A stretch of DNA of 50,679 nt from positions 1 to 50,679 of the forward strand of contig JAGWNK010000029.1 in NCBI GenBank assembly GCA_028871345.1. The letters are read 5' to 3'. A program made the position numbers and the translations under genes. How positions within the stretch are numbered: position 1 is the first letter of the stretch; each line of letters starts with the position of its first letter. Shown piece by piece: positions 43,571 through 50,679 of the stretch. The notes beneath the pieces were generated by a model. That model worked only from the letters and a program-made list of their open reading frames with translations, made no database searches and had not been told where the DNA came from. Source of the stretch: Alphaproteobacteria bacterium (GTDB lineage Bacteria; Pseudomonadota; Alphaproteobacteria; Micropepsales; Micropepsaceae).

Positions 43571-43762
43571 CGATCCCCTCCACGCGCCTCACGCCGAGTA
43601 GGAATCCGCTCGAACCCAGCCCGACGGGGCCTGAAGTCGCAGTATAGCTCAATCCTCTTCCACGACGGGATGGCACAAGATGTATGTGCGACTTTACCCG
43701 CTTCTACGAGGCGCAGTGTCGAAAGCCACCGCAACAGTCACGCGGCAGAGCTCGAGTCGCGA

Positions 43763-43789
43763 AAAGGGCGGGCTCACCGCCCGCCCTTT
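43763..43789 (-). terminator. Intrinsic terminator after the first OmpA-like gene
   Basis: A perfect 11-bp stem (AAAGGGCGGGC / GCCCGCCCTTT) with a 5-nt loop lies 22 bp past the OmpA-like stop. On the minus strand the stem ends in TTTT, giving a short U-run. Confidence 0.75.
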
Positions 43790-43810
43790 CCATTCTGATG
43801 CGAAGAATTC

Positions 43811-44845
43811 TCAACTTCCGAGATCGATCACCGCCCGGCGGTTCTGGGGTTCGCGCACACCGGGGCCAGTTGCGACCAGCGGATCGTGGAAGCCCTTGCC
43901 GTCGATGGCGATCGACGAACCGTCCATGCCTTCACGGACCATCTCGTCCTTCACGGCTGTCGCACGGGCGACGGACAATTTCATATTGTATTTGTCCGAG
44001 CCGACCGTGTCGGTGTGGCCGACAATCTGAACTTTCACGAAGCCGTTGGCCTTGGCGACCTTCACCGCTTCCGCAACGGTAGCCTGTGCGGCTTCGGTCA
44101 GGTTCGACTTGTTGAAGTCGAAGAAGACAATGAACGTCTTGACCGGCGGAGGTGGAGGTGGCGGCGGAGGAGGCGGAGGCGGTGGCGGCGGAGGAGGCGG
44201 AGGCGGCGGCGCAGGCTGATCGAAATACCACCGCAACGTCAGCATGATGTTGTTGGACGTCAGGTTCGTCGAAACGTCCTCGCGGCTGCTTATCGGATAG
44301 GTCAGATTGTTGATCGCCACATAGCGATAGTCGAACTGGAGATCGACGGTCTCGCTCGCCTTGTAGGTGACACCGGCGATGAACTGGTAAGACCAGCCGT
44401 CCGCATTCTCGCTAACACCATCCAATTCGGCCGTAGTCCAGCCCCAGCCGGCGCCGGCGCCGATGGTGAAATACCACCGGTCGGAGATCGGCGCGTCGTA
44501 CAACACGTTGCCCATCAACGTCATCTGCGAGATGTCGCCCTTGGTCATCTGCAATGCGTTGAGGGTGTTCTTGTCGAAGTCCGTGTCCGTGTAGCCGAAC
44601 TCGCCTTCGAGACGCCAATGGTTGTCCCAGGCGTAACCCAGCGAGGCGATCCCGCGCCACGTCATATCGAAGCCGGCGGTCGCCTGATCAAGCGTCGTGC
44701 CGCCAACCTTGTATTTGAACGTTGCATCGTTCGGCATGTTGATGCCGGCGCCGAGTCCGATGTACCAACCTGTGTCGACAGCAAATGCGGGTGCTGACAA
44801 GGCACATAGCGCGGCGCCTGCAAGCGCCATTGTTCTGAGTTTCAT
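43811..44845 (-). CDS. OmpA-like outer-membrane protein with 22-proline linker
   Basis: A 344-aa protein. The start at 44845 has GGGGG upstream and yields a signal peptide (MKLRTMALAGAALCALSAPAFA). Residues about 23-210 are an 8-strand OmpA-type barrel (GWYIGLGAGINMPND, WRLEGEFGYTDTDFD, DLQFDYRYVAI, LTLRWYFD). Residues 213-234 are 22 consecutive prolines. The C-terminal OmpA/MotB peptidoglycan-binding domain follows (FIVFFDFNKSNLTEAAQ, VQIVGHTDTVGSDKYNMKLS, NRRAVIDLGS). It anchors the outer membrane to the wall. A close paralogue lies just upstream. Elongation through the proline run should need EF-P. Confidence 0.92.
   Translation of the reverse strand: MKLRTMALAGAALCALSAPAFAVDTGWYIGLGAGINMPNDATFKYKVGGTTLDQATAGFDMTWRGIASLGYAWDNHWRLEGEFGYTDTDFDKNTLNALQMTKGDISQMTLMGNVLYDAPISDRWYFTIGAGAGWGWTTAELDGVSENADGWSYQFIAGVTYKASETVDLQFDYRYVAINNLTYPISSREDVSTNLTSNNIMLTLRWYFDQPAPPPPPPPPPPPPPPPPPPPPPPVKTFIVFFDFNKSNLTEAAQATVAEAVKVAKANGFVKVQIVGHTDTVGSDKYNMKLSVARATAVKDEMVREGMDGSSIAIDGKGFHDPLVATGPGVREPQNRRAVIDLGS
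44144..44209 (-). repeat. Poly-proline-coding low-complexity tract, 22 CCN codons
   Basis: Twenty-two consecutive proline codons use a mix of CCG, CCT, CCA and CCC. The tract is repetitive but not a simple homopolymer. It encodes the linker between the barrel and the peptidoglycan-binding domain. Confidence 0.9.
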
Positions 44846-44953
44846 CACTGCCCCCAAAAATACGTTTCGCGCTCGCGCCCGATAGCGCAGCGCCGCTTTG
44901 CGCATTGTCGGAGTCTATTGACAGTCCTGCAATACACGTTCTGCTTGGTCTCT

Positions 44954-44970
44954 CTGCGACTTGGTCGCAG
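44954..44970. promoter_or_regulatory. Dyad CTGCGAC-N3-GTCGCAG upstream of the first OmpA-like gene
   Basis: A perfect 7-bp inverted repeat with a 3-bp spacer lies 109 bp upstream of the start. A near-identical element, GCGACTTAGTCGC, occurs at 29761-29773 in front of the copper cluster. The binding protein is unknown. Confidence 0.4.
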
Positions 44971-45157
44971 TCGCTGTTTCAATCGCAGTCTCCAGAGAAG
45001 CCAAAAAGCCTGTGGTCACGGCATTTGCGCCGCATCTCGCTTTTGCGTCCCGGCGCGCGGCGCCCGCAACGGATATTGATCACCTGGATTGGGCCTAACG
45101 GTACCGCGTCTTGTCCCGCGCTATGCGCAAGACCATGAGACCAATTCATTCTTTCGC

Positions 45158-45188
45158 AAAAAAGAAAGGGCGGACACTTTGCCCGCCC
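45158..45188 (-). terminator. Intrinsic terminator after the second OmpA-like gene
   Basis: GGGCGG and CCGCCC form a 6-bp stem with a 9-nt loop about 35 bp past the stop. On the minus strand it is followed by a T-rich stretch (TTTCTTTTTT). Confidence 0.65.
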
Positions 45189-45224
45189 CTTCACTACCAA
45201 GGATTCGTCCGACGCCCAGAACCC

Positions 45225-46253
45225 CTAGCTGCCCAGGTCGATGACTGCGCGCCTGTTCTGCGGTTCACGAACGCCAGGCCCCGTCGGCACAAGCAAGTCA
45301 TGGAAGCCCTTGCCGTCGATGGCGATCGTCGAGCCATCCATGCCCTCGCGGACCATCTCGTCCTTCACGGTCTCGGCGCGTTCCATGGAAAGCTTCATAT
45401 TGTACTTGTCCGAGCCAACTGTGTCGGTGTGGCCCACGATCTGCACCTTCACGAAGCCGTTCGCCTTCGCCACTTTCACGGCCTCGGTGACCACGGCCTG
45501 TGCGGCTTGGGTCAGGTTCGATTTATTGAAATCGAAGAAGACGATGTACGTCTTGACCGGCGGCGGTGGAGGCGGCGGCGGGGGCGGCGGCGGTGGTGGC
45601 GGCGGTGGTGGCGGCGGCGCTTCCTGATCGAAGTACCAGCGAACCGTCAGCATCACATTGTGCGACGTCTCGGTCGCCTTGATGACAACCGGTGGATCCC
45701 AGGGGTAGGACACGGGCCCAATCGAGATGTAACGGTAATCGATCTGTAGATCGGCATCCGGGCAAAGCTTGTAGGACAGGCCGGCGATCAGCTGCCAGGC
45801 AAATCCGTCGCCATTGTAATGTAAGGCGTCCTCCGTCAGCGTCGTCCAGCCATAACCGCCGCCTGCGCCGAAGGTGAGATACCACTTGTCCGAGATCGGC
45901 GCGTCGTACAGCAAGTTGCCCATCAGCGTGAGCTGCTGAATGTCGCCCTTGGTGGCATCGAAGTTGCTGAGATAGTTCTTGCTGATGCCGGGGTCCGTGT
46001 AGCCGAACTCACCTTCGAAGCGAAGGTGGTCATCCCAGGCATAACCGAGTGCGGCGATGCCTCGCCACGTCGTATCGAGGCCCACCTTCTCCGTACCGTC
46101 CAACGTGCTGCCGGACATGAATTTGAAGGTGACGGTATTCGGCATGTCGATACCGGCGCCAAGGCCGACATACCAGCGGGAATCGTCCGCATGGGCCGAG
46201 ACCGACACGATGATCATCGCGGCGCCCGCAAGCGCCAGCTTCCCAATTTTCAT
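45225..46253 (-). CDS. OmpA-like outer-membrane protein with 20-proline linker
   Basis: A 342-aa paralogue of the downstream gene. The ATG at 46253 follows GGTGGGG; a GTG four codons upstream is the alternative. The signal peptide is MKIGKLALAGAAMIIVSVSA, cleaved before DDSRWYVG. The barrel is related but divergent (WYVGLGAGIDMPN, GEFGYTDPGIS, DLQIDYRYISI). Residues 213-232 are 20 prolines, and the OmpA C-terminal domain is nearly identical to that of its neighbour (VQIVGHTDTVGSDKYNMKLS, REPQNRRAVIDLGS). The domain is more conserved than the barrel, pointing to duplication with barrel divergence or gene conversion of the 3' end. Confidence 0.92.
   Translation of the reverse strand: MKIGKLALAGAAMIIVSVSAHADDSRWYVGLGAGIDMPNTVTFKFMSGSTLDGTEKVGLDTTWRGIAALGYAWDDHLRFEGEFGYTDPGISKNYLSNFDATKGDIQQLTLMGNLLYDAPISDKWYLTFGAGGGYGWTTLTEDALHYNGDGFAWQLIAGLSYKLCPDADLQIDYRYISIGPVSYPWDPPVVIKATETSHNVMLTVRWYFDQEAPPPPPPPPPPPPPPPPPPPPVKTYIVFFDFNKSNLTQAAQAVVTEAVKVAKANGFVKVQIVGHTDTVGSDKYNMKLSMERAETVKDEMVREGMDGSTIAIDGKGFHDLLVPTGPGVREPQNRRAVIDLGS
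45558..45617 (-). repeat. Poly-proline-coding low-complexity tract, 20 CCN codons
   Basis: Twenty consecutive proline codons, mostly CCG and CCA/CCC, encode the linker. The phase and position relative to the barrel are the same as in the paralogue downstream. Confidence 0.9.
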
Positions 46254-46395
46254 GATATTCCCCACCGAATTGCGCGGACGCCCCGTCGCGCCGCGCCCCA
46301 GCAGGCATAGTCGCTGCCAACATGGGCGCCCGCAACACGCGTTATTTTCCGGGTTCGCTTAACCTGCTACTTTAAAGTGCAACTAAGGCGCAGTC

Positions 46396-46409
46396 ACTGA
46401 TATATCAGT
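46396..46409. promoter_or_regulatory. 14-bp palindrome ACTGATATATCAGT
   Basis: A perfect palindrome lies 143 bp upstream of the second OmpA-like gene and 23 bp past the end of the small lipoprotein gene, in an AT-rich pocket. It could be an operator; nothing identifies its ligand. Confidence 0.35.
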
Positions 46410-46431
46410 CACTTGCCGCAGGCTCACATGG

Positions 46432-46743
46432 CTACGGCGCCGCCGTCTGCGGGGGAGTAACCGCTCCGACATCCTGTGTGCGTGACGCCAGCGTTCGCGC
46501 CGGCGCCGAAATGATCGTCACACCAGTCCCCTGACAGGCCTTGAAAGCCTCCGCAAAAATAAGGCGCTGCGTGTCGTCGTCCATTCCGTTATAGGCCGCG
46601 TCTTGCCCGCGTAAGCGTGCGGCCTCTGTGCATTGCGGATCGGGATTTGCCGCAGATAGAGACTCACGCCCGCGCGGCGGCAGCAGAGCGCAGCCGGTCA
46701 GTGTCACCGCCACAGCGAGGACTGAAATGAGCGGCCGGCCCAT
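46432..46743 (-). CDS. Small lipoprotein of unknown function
   Basis: A 103-aa protein. The ATG at 46743 is preceded by GGAGGC. The signal ends in a lipobox (ISVLAVAVTLTGC), placing the lipid-anchored Cys near residue 18. The mature part is short and hydrophilic, with a second Cys pair (PDPQCTEAARLRGQD and FKACQGTG) that may form a disulfide. A Thr/Pro-rich tail ends the protein. I do not recognise the family. It lies upstream of the OmpA-like genes with its own ribosome binding site, so it may share outer-membrane context. Confidence 0.75.
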   Translation of the reverse strand: MGRPLISVLAVAVTLTGCALLPPRGRESLSAANPDPQCTEAARLRGQDAAYNGMDDDTQRLIFAEAFKACQGTGVTIISAPARTLASRTQDVGAVTPPQTAAP

Positions 46744-46925
46744 GACTGCCTCCGAATCCCAACGGAGACGATGAAGACCAAGACTTGCAGCAGCAATACG
46801 CGTTTTCCACAAGGCACCGCACAACCAAAGCGCGCGGCTGGCTCAATCCACGCATCACCGCAACAAATAGATTCGCGAAACCTCGTGACCCTGCAGCCAT
46901 CGCGACGATTGGAGTCTACGGTCTG

Positions 46926-47600
46926 TCACGTTGCCGACTCGGGGGCCGCAGCCAGAAGCACCTCGACGGCAGCACTGCCGTTGCCCGCCCCGCTATTTGT
47001 TTCGCTGTCGGCGGACTCATCACCCTGCTGAGCAGCGGCTCGAGCGACCACCTGGGCTGTGGGATCATCGACCGCATCGCTGGCAAAATCACCGGCAAGC
47101 TGAACACCATTATTCGCTGCGCCGTTCCCGGACGCTTCGTACTGCGCAGCATACTTGTCGATCATCCTGCTGAACTCCGTCAGGTCGCCGTCGCTCGATG
47201 TGTCGTCCTGGCTGTTGATCCCGTCGGCTATCATATTCCCGATAGTTTGGCCGATGGTATCCGGCAGGGCGGCGAGAATATTGTCGCCGAAGTCCGATCC
47301 GTTGATGAGCGAGCGTGTTGCCGCGTTGGCGAGTAAATCCGCCATGCCTCCGATAAAGCCGTTGGCTTCCACATTCGGAGCGTACTCAGGAATCGTATCC
47401 CCCTCTGGAGTCGTGATCGTGTCCACCTGATCGTTGAACGGCGACCACTCCTCAACGCCGGCCATCGCGCCGGCTTCCACGCCCGCCGCCGCCACGCCGG
47501 CCCAGTCGAACTTCTTCTGCAGGCCGGTCGCCAATCCGATGCCTTGCGACACGGCGCTGCCCAGCGCACCCGTGACGACACTGGCCCCGAACTGGCCGCG
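46926..47600 (-). pseudogene. C-terminal remnant of a large FHA/CDI-type exoprotein
   Basis: About 224 residues of protein-like sequence lack a usable start. The motifs are those of the pre-toxin/filamentous-hemagglutinin C-terminal region: GASVVTGALGSAVSQGIGLA, then KFDWAGVAAAGVEAG, and GFIGGMADLLANAATRSLIN with FGDNILAALPDTIGQTIGNM. Full proteins of this type have thousands of residues. Upstream of 47600 the reading continues only after a frame change (VMRGAA in one frame, RGQFGAS in the other). The acidic Asp/Ser/Ala-rich tail carries no recognisable toxin. It is a decayed fragment; no immunity gene or TpsB partner adjoins it. Confidence 0.65.
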
Positions 47601-47962
47601 CCGCGCATGACGGCACCCACATCGCCTCGGGATGCCACGATGTCGCACCCTCTTGAACATCGCCGCTGGCACCCTACATGCCGTTTCGTGTGCTCTTTGA
47701 CTTTGTGAACCGATGCGCAATCGCAAGCGGCGATCCGGCCGCCGGCGCGCTCCCGCTGCGTCTTGCGGCACGAATGCGGCGCGCAAATGCCGCTTCGCGC
47801 CTCTTCGCGCCGCTCCCGCCGCAAGGCGATTGTCGCGACCCGCCAAAGGCTTCCGCGGAAAATGCCGGAATTGAATTCGCTTTTCGCCCCCCCGCGGAAA
47901 TTTCCTGCCGCGTTTTTCGGCGAGGCCGGCAACATCTCCGTCACGCGGCAGACTTAGGGCCG
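47601..47962. other. Gap between exoprotein remnant and RhlE-type helicase gene
   Basis: No intact gene is visible. The part next to 47600 may hold further degraded exoprotein sequence in a shifted frame (to about 47700). The rest has overlapping Arg-rich open frames on both strands, typical of GC-rich non-coding DNA. No clear terminator for the helicase gene was found. Confidence 0.4.
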
Positions 47963-49210
47963 CTACCTGCCAGCGCGAGCCCCGCCGCGCCGACGTCGCG
48001 ATGGCGACGCATGATGACGATGTGTTTGCGATCCATGGTTCGGCTTGGGCTGTGCATCAGGGGCAATCGAACCGCCCGCCACGGTGATCGTCCCCCTTGT
48101 CAGTCGTTCTATGTCCCGCAGATAGGCATTCTCCGATGCATCGCAGAACGAGATCGCAACACCTCCCGCACCGGCACGCGCCGTGCGTCCGATGCGGTGG
48201 ACATAGCTCTCAGGTTCGTTTGGCAACTCGAAGTTGATGACATGCGAGACGTTTTCAACGTCGATACCGCGCGCGGCGATGTCCGTCGCTACCAGGATTC
48301 GCGCTTCACCGCTTCGAAAGCGAGTCAGAGCGCGCTGCCGGGCATTCTGAGACTTGTTGCCGTGGATCGCGTCCACGCTGAATCCCGACTTTCCCAAATG
48401 CTCGGCAACGCGATTGGCACAGTGCTTGGTACGGGTGAACACGATGACGCGCTCGAGGTTGGCGTCGCCAAGCAGGCGGGCGAGCAGCGCACGCTTCTCC
48501 GAAGTCGGCACGTGAAACACCCGTTGGTCAATCTTCTCGGCCGTTCGCTTTGGCGGCACAATGTCGACGCGCAGGGGTTGATGCAACACGTCCTTGGCCA
48601 GGCGTTCCACGTCATGTGGCATAGTGGCCGAGAACAGCATCGTCTGTCGCTTCCTGGGCAACACCGCCACGATCTTGCGGATATCTCGGATGAACCCCAT
48701 GTCGAACATGCGATCTGCTTCATCCAGAATCAATGTCTCGACGGCATCGAGGCGCACGTTGCCCTGATTCATGTGATCCAGCAGGCGTCCCGGGGTCGCG
48801 ACAAGAATATCGAGGCCGCCAGCCAACGCCTTGGCTTGCGGACCGATCGAGACACCGCCGACGACGACGGCATGGCGAAGATGAAGAAAGCGTCCGTAAA
48901 CACGGACGCTCTCGGCAATCTGGATGGCGAGTTCGCGGGTCGGTGCCAGAATCAGGGCGCGAACGCACTTGGCGCGCCTGCCTTCATGGCCGGTCCGCAG
49001 TTTCTGCAGCAGCGGCAACGCGAATGCGGCCGTCTTTCCGGTGCCAGTTTGTGCCAGACCCAAGAAATCCCGGCCTGCCAATAGGGCGGGAATGGCGGCC
49101 CGCTGGATGGGTGTGGGATCGGTGTAGTTCTCCAGCGCCAGGGCGCGCAGCAGCGCCTCGGCCAATCCGAGTGCAGAAAAGCCCGTTTCCGGGCCCAAAG
49201 TATGTGTCAC
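47963..49210 (-). CDS. rhlE: DEAD-box ATP-dependent RNA helicase, RhlE type
   Basis: A 415-aa helicase. I chose the GTG at 49210 (AAGGA 7 nt upstream), giving a Q-motif [20 protein letters not shown] with TPIQ. The motifs in order are [11 protein letters not shown] (I), PTRELA (Ia), TPGRLLDHM (Ib), [12 protein letters not shown] (II), FSATMP (III), [14 protein letters not shown] (IV), [11 protein letters not shown] (V) and [10 protein letters not shown] (VI). The short C-terminus is basic and Arg/His-rich, which favours RNA binding. It unwinds RNA in ribosome assembly or mRNA decay. The 239-bp region between it and asd contains a hairpin (GGAAACGG / CCGTTTCC, 49252-49274) in the probable 5' leader. 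Confidence 0.93.
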   Translation of the reverse strand: MTHTLGPETGFSALGLAEALLRALALENYTDPTPIQRAAIPALLAGRDFLGLAQTGTGKTAAFALPLLQKLRTGHEGRRAKCVRALILAPTRELAIQIAESVRVYGRFLHLRHAVVVGGVSIGPQAKALAGGLDILVATPGRLLDHMNQGNVRLDAVETLILDEADRMFDMGFIRDIRKIVAVLPRKRQTMLFSATMPHDVERLAKDVLHQPLRVDIVPPKRTAEKIDQRVFHVPTSEKRALLARLLGDANLERVIVFTRTKHCANRVAEHLGKSGFSVDAIHGNKSQNARQRALTRFRSGEARILVATDIAARGIDVENVSHVINFELPNEPESYVHRIGRTARAGAGGVAISFCDASENAYLRDIERLTRGTITVAGGSIAPDAQPKPNHGSQTHRHHASPSRRRRGGARAGR

Positions 49211-49449
49211 GTAATAGTCCTTATGTGCAGTCACGGCGCGCACGAGCGCGCGGAAACGGCATTTGCCCGTTTCCCTTGCACATCTGGAAAGAACGGAAGT
49301 TTCTGATAATGCCGGACGACGAGTATGCGTCAACGCATGCTGTGCAACCGCCTGGTCGCGGCCTCTGTCCCCTTTTTCCGTCGCTTTGTCAAGTCACGCC
49401 CAAAAGGGGCGCAAATTGTGGCGAGACAGCGCCCGATGTCTTTCTGATC

Positions 49450-50460
49450 CTACAGCAGGTACTCCGCGATCTGGACCGCATTGAGTGCCGCGCCCTTCAG
49501 AACCTGGTCGGCGGCGACGAACATCGCGATGGAGTGTCCCGTCGGATCGCTCAAGTCCCCGCGGATACGGCCAACCAGCACGTCGTCCTGGCACGAGGCG
49601 TCGAGCGGCATCGGGAAGTAGTTCTTGCTGCGGTCATCCACCAGCCTCACGCCTGGCGCGTCGGTCAGGATGGCGCGGACTTCGTCCTCCGTGATCGGCT
49701 TCTCACATTCGAAAGTGATCGCCTCGGAATGGGCGCGCAGCACCGGCACGCGCACGCAAGTGACGCCGATCGCGATTGCGTCGTCTTCAAAAATCTTCCT
49801 CGTCTCTTTGATCACCTTGGTCTCTTCACCGTTGTAGCCGGTCGAAGGATCGATCTCGGCATTATGGCTGAAGAGATTGAAGGCGTAGGGGTGGGGCATC
49901 ACCTTCTGCTCGAACCTCTCGCCGTTCAAATGCGCACGGGTGGCATCGATAAGTTCGCGCATCGCCGCCGCACCGGCGCCTGATGCCGCCTGATAGGTGG
50001 CGAGGATAAGCCGCCGAATGCGATTCTTGCGATGGATCGGCCAAAGCGGCACCAACGCCGTGATCGCCGCACAGTTCGGGTTGGCGATGATGCCCTTGTG
50101 CTCGGCAATGCGGCGCGCGTTGATCTCTGGAATCACCAGCGGCACGTCTTTTTCCATCCGAAACGCGGAGGAGTTGTCCACAACGATCGCACCAGCCTTC
50201 ACCGCGATCGGCGCAAACTTCTTGGAGATCGAGCCCCCCGCGGAGAACAGGGCAATGTCCACGCCGTCGAAGGACTTCTCCGTCAGTTCCTCGATGACGA
50301 CCTTGTAGCCGCGGAAATCGATCGTCCTGCCGGCTGAATGGGCGCTGGCGAGCGCTTTCAACGTGCCGACCGGAAAGTTGCGCCGTTCGATGCAGCCGAT
50401 GAATTCTGCGCCGACCGCACCGGTGGCGCCCACGATGGCGATGTTGGGGTTCTTTCGCAT
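49450..50460 (-). CDS. asd: Aspartate-semialdehyde dehydrogenase
   Basis: A 336-aa enzyme reducing aspartyl phosphate to aspartate semialdehyde, the branch point to lysine/diaminopimelate, threonine, methionine and isoleucine. The NADP fold starts IAIVGATGAVGAEF. The catalytic thiol is Cys130 in NPNCAAI; ATYQAASGAGAAAM and VPVLRAHSEAITFE are further conserved segments. AAGGAG lies upstream of the ATG. The 5' side carries an intrinsic terminator, a 23-codon ORF and an alternative pairing element. Its expression is therefore probably controlled by transcription attenuation (see the regulatory entries). Confidence 0.96.
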   Translation of the reverse strand: MRKNPNIAIVGATGAVGAEFIGCIERRNFPVGTLKALASAHSAGRTIDFRGYKVVIEELTEKSFDGVDIALFSAGGSISKKFAPIAVKAGAIVVDNSSAFRMEKDVPLVIPEINARRIAEHKGIIANPNCAAITALVPLWPIHRKNRIRRLILATYQAASGAGAAAMRELIDATRAHLNGERFEQKVMPHPYAFNLFSHNAEIDPSTGYNGEETKVIKETRKIFEDDAIAIGVTCVRVPVLRAHSEAITFECEKPITEDEVRAILTDAPGVRLVDDRSKNYFPMPLDASCQDDVLVGRIRGDLSDPTGHSIAMFVAADQVLKGAALNAVQIAEYLL

Positions 50461-50494
50461 GGTCTACTCCTTCAAGGCCGCCGGCGCGGGCAAC

Positions 50495-50522
50495 AAAAAA
50501 GCCCCGGCCTTCCGGCGGGGCT
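50495..50522 (-). terminator. Attenuator terminator in the asd leader (regions 3:4)
   Basis: In the minus-strand RNA, AGCCCCG pairs with CGGGGCU, with two more inner pairs and a GGAA loop, and six U residues follow directly. It ends 34 bp before the asd start codon, so it can only stop transcripts that would otherwise enter asd. Confidence 0.85.
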
Positions 50523-50547
50523 TCGGTTCGAGCGATCTTTCCTTGCT

Positions 50548-50619
50548 TCAGGCGCGCGCGCGAACCAAAGCCCCCTTGGGCTTCGTCAGCTTCGTCGTGC
50601 GCTTGAGCATGGTAATCAT
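50548..50619 (-). CDS. Putative 23-aa leader peptide rich in aspartate-family residues
   Basis: The ORF begins MITMLKRTTKLTKPK and ends GALVRARA. Eleven of the first fifteen residues are Met, Ile, Thr or Lys, exactly the amino acids made from aspartate semialdehyde. A promoter-like TTGACG-17-TAGGGT ends 10 bp upstream, so the transcript would start about 4 nt before the ATG (nearly leaderless). Such starts are known for alphaproteobacterial leader peptides such as trpL. Caveat: the frame stays open to the window edge, so it could also be the 3' end of an upstream gene. The pairing potential with the downstream terminator favours the leader reading. Confidence 0.65.
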   Translation of the reverse strand: MITMLKRTTKLTKPKGALVRARA

Positions 50620-50629
50620 GACGGACCGG

Positions 50630-50658
50630 ACCCTATTGGGGCCGCATCGTGTCGTCAA
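50630..50658 (-). promoter_or_regulatory. Candidate promoter for the asd leader transcript
   Basis: On the minus strand TTGACG (50658-50653) is separated by 17 bp from TAGGGT (50635-50630). The -35 matches consensus at 5 of 6 positions; the -10 is weak (3 of 6). The predicted transcription start is about 50623. Confidence 0.5.
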
Positions 50659-50679
50659 CGGATCGATTGCGGCAAAGTG

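Larger units (their letters stand above)
44846..45224. other. Gap between the two OmpA-like paralogues
   Basis: No gene is recognised. It holds the second paralogue's terminator (45158-45188) and, nearer the first paralogue, a perfect dyad CTGCGAC-TTG-GTCGCAG at 44954-44970. The dyad is 109 bp upstream of the start and could be an operator. A possible minus-strand promoter (TTGCAG, 17 bp, GACAAT) adjoins it. Confidence 0.5.
50495..50619 (-). promoter_or_regulatory. Candidate peptide-leader attenuator controlling asd
   Basis: Four RNA segments can be paired as in classical attenuators. Region 1 is CGAAGCCC (50585-50578, codons 12-14). Region 2 is GGGGCUUUGGUUCG (50574-50561, codons 15-20). 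Region 3 is CGAACCGAAGCCCC (50530-50517). Region 4 is GGGGCU (50505-50500) before the U-run. The 1:2 hairpin has 8 pairs and a 4-nt loop. The 2:3 antiterminator has 13 Watson-Crick pairs and one G-U. The 3:4 helix is the terminator, and 2:3 uses up the 5' arm of 3:4. A ribosome stalled on early Lys/Thr codons would leave region 2 free and allow asd transcription. One that reaches the stop codon covers region 2, so the terminator forms. Confidence 0.75.

Noticed and set aside
44144..45617. Regular GGN repeats that might be taken for a CRISPR-like or minisatellite array
   Set aside because: They are two in-frame proline-codon tracts within OmpA-like genes, without spacers.
50548..50679. Reading the leader ORF as the 3' end of an upstream gene running off the window
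   Set aside because: The frame is open to the edge, so this is not excluded. I prefer the leader reading because of the promoter-like element, the amino-acid composition and the mutually exclusive RNA pairings.

Overview
The window is a high-GC stretch from an alphaproteobacterium; no finer placement is safe. The main evidence is the block trpG-trpD-trpC-moaC-moeA / lexA / comEC / gltX-gltA, a gene order typical of that class. Supporting evidence is the GTTC-N7-GTTC type of SOS box next to lexA, an orphan Tad-type set, and TonB/OmpA outer-membrane genes. I saw no rRNA, tRNA, CRISPR array or intact insertion sequence.

Layout. (1) 0.3-10.4 kb, minus strand: a nucleoside catabolism operon, transcribed deoC, a double-domain ALDH16-type aldehyde dehydrogenase, nupC, a 63-aa membrane protein, cdd, deoA, guanine deaminase, adenine deaminase, then a membrane-anchored protein of unknown function. 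(2) 10.6-12.2 kb, plus: amt-glnK. (3) 12.5-14.7 kb, plus: three overlapping TadG/TadE-like genes, converging on upp. (4) 15.4-23.2 kb: a galactomannan-type locus with a GH27 alpha-galactosidase facing away from a LacI regulator, a GH5 mannanase lipoprotein, an aldo/keto reductase and a Tat-exported GH2 enzyme. (5) 23.2-30.2 kb: a copper/silver efflux cluster (cusB-cusA plus small periplasmic proteins) bordered by gene remnants (a Csp-like Cys-rich fragment and the 3' end of copB) and by GGGGGTA repeats just before trpG. (6) 30.5-40.9 kb: the conserved trp/moa/lexA/comEC/gltX/gltA block, including a MoaC with a C-terminal helix-turn-helix. (7) 41.0-47.6 kb, minus: a TonB-dependent receptor, two tandem OmpA-like paralogues with 22- and 20-proline linkers, a small lipoprotein, and a decayed fragment of a large FHA/CDI-type protein. 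(8) 48.0-50.7 kb, minus: an RhlE-type helicase and asd.

How the genes work together. NupC imports nucleosides. Cdd and DeoA turn pyrimidine nucleosides into bases and (deoxy)ribose-1-phosphate, DeoC splits deoxyribose-5-phosphate into glyceraldehyde-3-phosphate and acetaldehyde, and the adjacent aldehyde dehydrogenase could oxidise the acetaldehyde. Purine bases are deaminated by the two deaminases, and Upp salvages uracil.

The most striking signal is upstream of asd. A 23-codon ORF very rich in Met, Ile, Thr and Lys codons (the aspartate-family amino acids) precedes an intrinsic terminator. A 14-bp complementary element inside the ORF can pair with the 5' arm of the terminator. Together these form a complete 1:2 / 2:3 / 3:4 transcription-attenuator layout.
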